Part shown: one piece after another, positions 6,114-9,341 of the stretch
How the letters are laid out: each line of letters starts with the position of its first letter
How positions within the stretch are numbered: the first letter of the stretch is position 1
DNA from: CAYNYM01 sp049366815
Lineage (GTDB): Bacteria; Desulfobacterota; DSM-4660; Desulfatiglandales; HGW-15
DNA length: 9,341 nucleotides
Direction: 5' to 3'
NCBI GenBank assembly: GCA_049366815.1
Contig: JBMNCO010000081.1
Location: forward strand, 1 to 9,341
Notes under the pieces: model-generated
Databases searched by the model: none
Seen by the model: only the letters and a program-made list of their open reading frames with translations
What the model was told of the DNA's origin: nothing
Position numbers and translations under genes: made by a program

Positions 6114-6123
6114 GGTTCAAGTC

Positions 6124-7464
6124 ATGAAGACCAAGGACAGTGTATATTTTATAAGTCTCGGGTGCGCAAAAAACCTGGTTGACAGTGAAAATATGCTCGG
6201 CCTGCTCAGATCCAGGGGTTACCGGATTGCTGCCGGACCTGAGGAGGCCGGGGTGACCGTAGTCAATACCTGTGGTTTTATTCAGCCGGCCGTTGAAGAG
6301 GCCATTGACGCCATTCTCGAAGCCTGTCGCACCAAGAGGGAGGCGGGCAAGCCGAAACGGGTCTTTGTTGTCGGGTGTTTTGTCCAGCGTTACGGTTATA
6401 AACTCCTAAAAGAGATCCCGGAGGTCGACGGGTGGTTGGGTACGGGGGAGATCCATCGCATTGCGGATCTCCTGGATGCAGGACCTGAAAAGCCCCCGCG
6501 ATTACACATAGGCCAACCCCGATATCTGGCGGACCATTGCAGTCCAAGATTCCAGACGACCCCTTTCTATTCCGCCTATCTGAAACTGGCCGAAGGGTGT
6601 TCCCACAGATGTACCTTTTGTCTGATTCCCGCTTTGACAGGGCATTTAAGGAGCCGGTCTCCCGAGTCTGTGTTGGTCGAGGCCGAGGGGATGGTTGAAA
6701 GAGGAGTGAAGGAGATCAATCTCGTAGCGCAGGATTCGACCCTCTACGGTCGTGACCTGACCGAAAAGGCCTGTTTGGAAGACCTTCTTGAGATGCTCCT
6801 GGAGATCCGAGGCATCAACTGGGTTCGGCTCTTCTACTGTCACCCGCAAGGCATTTCAGGACGGCTCCTTGAACTCCTCGAGGCCGACAACGCCCTTTGC
6901 GCCTATCTTGACGTTCCATTGCAGCATGTTAACGAGCATATTCTCAAGAGAATGGGAAGGCGGGGGCATGGCGAAAGCCCCCGGGAACTCATGGAGAGGA
7001 TCAGATCCCGGACCTCGCGTCTGGTAATCAGGACAAGCCTGATGGTGGGGTTTCCGGGAGAGACGGATCGTGTCTTTGAGGAGTTGCTCGACTTTGTGCG
7101 CTGGGCCGCGTTTGATAACATGGGGGCCTTTGCCTTCAGCCCTGAAAAGGGGACGGCTGCCTGCCGATTCAACGACGTGGTGCCGAGGGATGTGGCGGAG
7201 GAAAGACGAAATGCCCTCATGCTTGTCCAGGCGGAGATATCGGAAAAGAAGAACCGGACCATGATCGGACGGACTGTGCCCGTCCTCATCGAGGGTCTGA
7301 GCGAGGAAACGGACCTCCTCTTGAAGGGAAGAACGGAAGGGATGGCACCGGACGTCGACGGTCAGGTCCTCATCAATAAGGGGTACGGCATAAGGGGCGA
7401 AATCGTGCCTGTGCATATTACTGAGGCCTATGCCTACGATCTGGTCGGCGAGATTATTGAATAA
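6124..7464 (+). CDS. rimO: Ribosomal protein S12 methylthiotransferase RimO
   Basis: RimO is a radical SAM methylthiotransferase that adds a beta-methylthio group to a conserved aspartate of ribosomal protein S12. This 446-aa copy has the three parts in order. The N-terminal methylthiotransferase domain carries cysteines C14 (SLGCAKNLVDSE), C50 (VNTCGFI) and C85 (VVGCF), which bind the second [4Fe-4S] cluster. The radical SAM core has CSHRCTFC (C159, C163, C166). A TRAM domain spans about 379-446. The motifs RSRSPESVLVEAEGMVERGVKE-like and LVAQDSTLYGRDL in the core distinguish RimO from the tRNA enzyme MiaB. The frame is open upstream to 6019, but the ATG at 6124 places SLGC close to the N terminus as in homologues and avoids a non-conserved, Phe/Pro-rich extension. 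The ribosome-binding site is weak. It lies 108 bp downstream of the kinase gene. Confidence 0.93.
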   Translation: MKTKDSVYFISLGCAKNLVDSENMLGLLRSRGYRIAAGPEEAGVTVVNTCGFIQPAVEEAIDAILEACRTKREAGKPKRVFVVGCFVQRYGYKLLKEIPEVDGWLGTGEIHRIADLLDAGPEKPPRLHIGQPRYLADHCSPRFQTTPFYSAYLKLAEGCSHRCTFCLIPALTGHLRSRSPESVLVEAEGMVERGVKEINLVAQDSTLYGRDLTEKACLEDLLEMLLEIRGINWVRLFYCHPQGISGRLLELLEADNALCAYLDVPLQHVNEHILKRMGRRGHGESPRELMERIRSRTSRLVIRTSLMVGFPGETDRVFEELLDFVRWAAFDNMGAFAFSPEKGTAACRFNDVVPRDVAEERRNALMLVQAEISEKKNRTMIGRTVPVLIEGLSEETDLLLKGRTEGMAPDVDGQVLINKGYGIRGEIVPVHITEAYAYDLVGEIIE

Positions 7465-7485
7465 TAAAAACAATGGGATGAATTT

Positions 7486-7543
7486 AGCCCTTTCCAATAA
7501 CTGTGTGGAAATCATGATTTTCTTTCGAATTTTTCAAAGGGCT
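7486..7543. repeat. Inverted repeat with internal palindrome in convergent gap
   Basis: AGCCCTTT (7486-7493) is repeated inverted as AAAGGGCT (7536-7543), with partial pairing continuing outward on both sides. The 42-base interior holds a perfect 12-bp palindrome, AAATCATGATTT (7509-7520), and TTCGAA (7524-7529). It lies between the stops of rimO (7464) and the DUF5658-like gene (7581). No U-tract flanks either side, so it is not a classical terminator; a bidirectional stop or a mobile repeat fragment are both possible. Confidence 0.5.
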
Positions 7544-7580
7544 GAAATGTTACAAACAATGAGGTGTTTCTGAACGGAAA

Positions 7581-7916
7581 CTAGCTGAGCAGATACAATT
7601 CCCACTGGACCACGGCCCCCATGAACCCTATAAAGAACAGAAGCAGAAGTCTTCGCGAAATCCTGTTTCCGAAAAGGGAGAGTTCCTTGATGGCGAGCAC
7701 AATGAACAGGCAGGCGCTGGTCATCAGGTACTTGACGACAAAAAAGGTCATGTCGCCTTTTTTGAGGTAATAATCCATAAGCGGATTGAGTTCCCTGGCC
7801 CCACGGCTGATCAGTTCCAGGGTGAAAAAGGCATCCAGCACACACAGAAACACGATGAAGAGGACCATGATTGAGGTTTTTGCCCCATGATGGATCTGTA
7901 AAGCGGGAAAGGACAT
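7581..7916 (-). CDS. Small DUF5658-like membrane protein
   Basis: A 111-aa protein with three hydrophobic segments: about residues 15-35 (SIMVLFIVFLCVLDAFFTLELI), 57-77 (MTFFVVKYLMTSACLFIVLAI) and 90-108 (LLLLFFIGFMGAVVQWELYLL). The motif LDAFFTLELISRGARELNPLM, followed by a F..VK..M segment, is typical of DUF5658, a family of unknown function. No catalytic residues are obvious; the buried Asp26 and the E-x-NP loop are the conserved polar points. The start at 7916 is chosen because AGGAGG sits 6 bases upstream. The in-frame ATG at 7931 overlaps that ribosome-binding site itself. It appears monocistronic, with a sigma-54-like promoter and a leader of about 100 nt. It is convergent with rimO. 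Confidence 0.72.
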   Translation of the reverse strand: MSFPALQIHHGAKTSIMVLFIVFLCVLDAFFTLELISRGARELNPLMDYYLKKGDMTFFVVKYLMTSACLFIVLAIKELSLFGNRISRRLLLLFFIGFMGAVVQWELYLLS

Positions 7917-7931
7917 GATCGACCTCCTCAT

Positions 7932-8026
7932 TGCGTAATGGTTTGGTGATGAGAAAAGTTCAGAAAACCGATATCTTCAGCCAACGAAAGGGGACTCGGT
8001 GCAGAGCCGTATCGCCCTATAGCTTA
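7932..8026 (-). other. Leader of the DUF5658-like gene with short nested stems
   Basis: Between the sigma-54-like site and the gene the predicted transcript begins with a GGG..CCC stem enclosing CGG-CUCUGCA-CCG. CGATA near the 5' end is complementary to UAUCG about 40 bases later. The stems are short (3-5 bp). No known riboswitch consensus is evident to me. I list it as an unexplained leader, not an RNA gene. Confidence 0.25.
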
Positions 8027-8042
8027 GGCAAATTTGATGCCG
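8027..8042 (-). promoter_or_regulatory. Candidate sigma-54 (-24/-12) promoter
   Basis: Reading the minus strand, CGGCATCAAATTTGCC has GG at -24 and GC at -12 separated by exactly 10 bases, and GGCA and TTGC match the core elements. The outer bases deviate (T to C at the first position, W to C at the last). Transcription would start near 8016-8017 on the minus strand and run into the DUF5658-like gene. The same bases form an inverted repeat (GGCA...TGCC), which could be an alternative explanation. Confidence 0.42.
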
Positions 8043-8083
8043 GTGTTTGTAATTAAAAAAACCTTTAAAATTCAGTTGTATAG

Positions 8084-8122
8084 CTTTTCATGAAACAGGC
8101 TGTCACGGGAAAGGATGAAAAG
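8084..8122. promoter_or_regulatory. Inverted repeat in the region before mutY
   Basis: CTTTTCAT (8084-8091) and ATGAAAAG (8115-8122) are perfect 8-bp inverted repeats separated by 23 bases. They lie in the divergent region between the DUF5658-like gene and mutY. They might be an operator pair or simple secondary structure. I found no convincing mutY promoter nearby. Confidence 0.25.
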
Positions 8123-8193
8123 TTCTACATAAACCTCGGGAGAAAAATGGCCAATTGTGGTAAAAGGATTCACATCCCCCAGAGGCGTAAACC

Positions 8194-9273
8194 ATGAAAT
8201 GCCCCCCTGACTTCGATCCGACGATTATCCGTGAGAGAATCCTTGCCTGGTATGCCCGCAATCAAAGGGATCTCCCCTGGCGCAACACCCGGGACCCTTA
8301 CCGGATCTGGGTCTCTGAGATCATGCTCCAACAGACCCAGGTGGATACCGTGATTCCTTACTATCATCGTTTTCTGGAGAGGTTCCCGACCGTTGCCGAC
8401 CTGGCAGGGGCCTCTATGGACGAGGTCCTCAAGGTGTGGGAAAACCTGGGGTACTACAGCCGGGCGCGTCACATGCATGCCGCGGCAGGGGAGATCGTCG
8501 GTCATCTGAATGGCCGGTTCCCCTCATCGGCTCAGGATCTCCAGCGCCTGCCGGGCATCGGGACTTACACGGCCTCCGCCGTGATGAGTTTTGCCTTTGG
8601 AGATTCCGTCCCCACAGTGGACGGCAATTTCAAGCGCGTGCTGAGCCGGGTCTTCGCAATCAGAGAAAGCATTGAAAAGGTCTCAATCCGGCGCCTCATT
8701 TATGCGATCGCCGCTGAACTCGTTCCGCCCGGGGATTCCTCCGGATTCAACCAGGGCCTGATGGACCTCGGGGCCACCCTGTGTCTGCCTCGCCGGCCGT
8801 CCTGTGGAAACTGCCCTCTTCAGGACCTTTGCCTGGCCTTTCAAAGGGGCATCCAGGAGACCCTTCCGGTCAAGTCAAAGCGCCCTCCCCTGCCTCACCG
8901 GGTCATGACCGCCGCCGTTGTCCGGGATGCGGGACGCAGGCTTCTGGTCGTCCAAAGGCCCTTCCGGGGCCTCCTCGGTGGTCTCTGGAAATTCCCGGGG
9001 GGTGAAAGGAGACCCCGAGAGGGCCTGGAGCAGGCCCTGGAGCGCAGCGTCAGGGATGAATTGGGGATTTCCATAAAGGCCCAAGAGGCCATCGCCTCGG
9101 TCAGCCACACCTTTACCCACTTTCGTATGACCCTTCATGCCTGGCGATGTGTGCTGACGGCGGGCAGCCCCAGGGCCCTGGGGTGCATGGACTGGCAGTG
9201 GATCACGTGGGACGGATTGTCCCATGGTGCCTTTTCCAGGGCGGACCGGAAGATCATGGAGATCCTTGCCTGA
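8194..9273 (+). CDS. mutY: A/G-specific adenine DNA glycosylase MutY
   Basis: MutY removes adenine mispaired with 8-oxoguanine, the last barrier of the GO repair system. The 359-aa protein has the HhH-GPD glycosylase core: catalytic Glu42 in WVSEIMLQQTQV, helix-hairpin-helix LPGIGTYTASAV (119-130) and catalytic Asp143 in TVDGNFKRVLSR. The iron-sulfur cluster cysteines are C197, C204, C207 and C213, with the canonical 6-2-5 spacing. The C-terminal part (about 230-359) is the NUDIX-like domain that recognises 8-oxoG. It retains GGERRPREGLEQALERSVRDELGI, a nearly complete Nudix box lacking one catalytic glutamate. Length is normal for the family. GAGG lies 8 bases before the ATG. It follows a gap of 277 bp and ends 68 bp before the window edge. 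No co-transcribed partner is visible. Confidence 0.96.
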   Translation: MKCPPDFDPTIIRERILAWYARNQRDLPWRNTRDPYRIWVSEIMLQQTQVDTVIPYYHRFLERFPTVADLAGASMDEVLKVWENLGYYSRARHMHAAAGEIVGHLNGRFPSSAQDLQRLPGIGTYTASAVMSFAFGDSVPTVDGNFKRVLSRVFAIRESIEKVSIRRLIYAIAAELVPPGDSSGFNQGLMDLGATLCLPRRPSCGNCPLQDLCLAFQRGIQETLPVKSKRPPLPHRVMTAAVVRDAGRRLLVVQRPFRGLLGGLWKFPGGERRPREGLEQALERSVRDELGISIKAQEAIASVSHTFTHFRMTLHAWRCVLTAGSPRALGCMDWQWITWDGLSHGAFSRADRKIMEILA

Positions 9274-9319
9274 ATTGATCTCACGCAGGGACACCGGGAT
9301 CACAGAGGGTCTAGAACAG

Positions 9320-9340
9320 TTTTAAGTTTTAGGTGTTAAG
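9320..9340. repeat. Three-unit 7-bp tandem repeat at right edge
   Basis: Three consecutive heptamers, TTTTAAG, TTTTAGG and TGTTAAG, run up to the end of the window and may continue beyond it. They follow GAACAGTT (9314-9321), the same octamer that occurs beside the heptads at the left edge (48-55). Non-coding, intergenic, possibly part of a longer array cut by the window boundary. Confidence 0.5.
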
Positions 9341-9341
9341 T

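Noticed and set aside
6019..6123. 35-residue N-terminal extension of rimO
   Set aside because: The extension is Phe/Pro/Asn-rich and unlike the family, whose members start a few residues before the SLGC motif. ATG 6124 is the better start despite a weak ribosome-binding site.
7932..8026. Cyclic-di-GMP (GEMM) or similar riboswitch in the region before the DUF5658-like gene
   Set aside because: The conserved GEMM core could not be found on either strand; only short stems are present.
9274..9341. Intrinsic terminator after mutY
   Set aside because: No stable hairpin followed by a U-tract is visible before the window ends.

Overview
The window reads as ordinary bacterial chromosome with densely packed genes, short intergenic gaps and genes on both strands. 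The gene set and repeat style (a COG1856-type radical SAM protein, a DUF5658-type membrane protein, a Ser/Thr kinase fused to a cyclic-nucleotide domain, heptad and palindromic intergenic repeats) suggest a Desulfobacterota (deltaproteobacterial) genome. That placement is an inference from protein style; no marker gene here fixes the taxon. I see no tRNA, rRNA, CRISPR array, insertion sequence, phage gene or toxin-antitoxin pair.

Layout. (1) 1-176: left edge with a three-unit 7-bp repeat and a possible 26-aa ORF coupled to the next gene. (2) 174-776, minus: a zinc-ribbon/RDD membrane protein with its own promoter. (3) 887-999: a palindromic, MITE-like intergenic repeat between the divergent RDD gene and cca. 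(4) 1031-2329, plus: a CCA-adding enzyme/poly(A) polymerase-type nucleotidyltransferase with an HD domain. (5) 2372-3788, minus: a radical SAM protein of the biotin-synthase-like COG1856 type followed by a small secreted protein, convergent with cca. (6) 3822-6015, plus: a good sigma-70 promoter, a long leader that looks like a structured RNA, a YajG-like lipoprotein, and a Ser/Thr kinase with a C-terminal cyclic-nucleotide-binding domain. (7) 6124-7464, plus: rimO. (8) 7581-7916, minus: a small three-helix membrane protein preceded by a sigma-54-like promoter. (9) 8194-9273, plus: mutY. (10) 9274-9341: right edge with another three-unit 7-bp repeat.

Housekeeping functions (tRNA 3'-end synthesis, ribosomal protein S12 modification, oxidative DNA damage repair) alternate with accessory or signalling genes. 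The most distinctive unit is the lipoprotein-kinase operon. Its roughly 165-nt leader has three nested helices, a separate strong hairpin, and a perfect 8-bp complementarity that would compete with both, which is what a ligand- or protein-responsive leader would look like. The kinase is a one-chain, cyclic-nucleotide-responsive kinase by architecture, with its catalytic and ligand-pocket signature residues intact. Everything beyond domain identity (ligand, substrate, link to the lipoprotein) is inference. Other points worth a second look are the stand-alone radical SAM protein that may belong to the LipS2-like lipoyl synthase group, the repeat element wedged immediately before cca, and a MutY whose C-terminal domain keeps most of a Nudix box.
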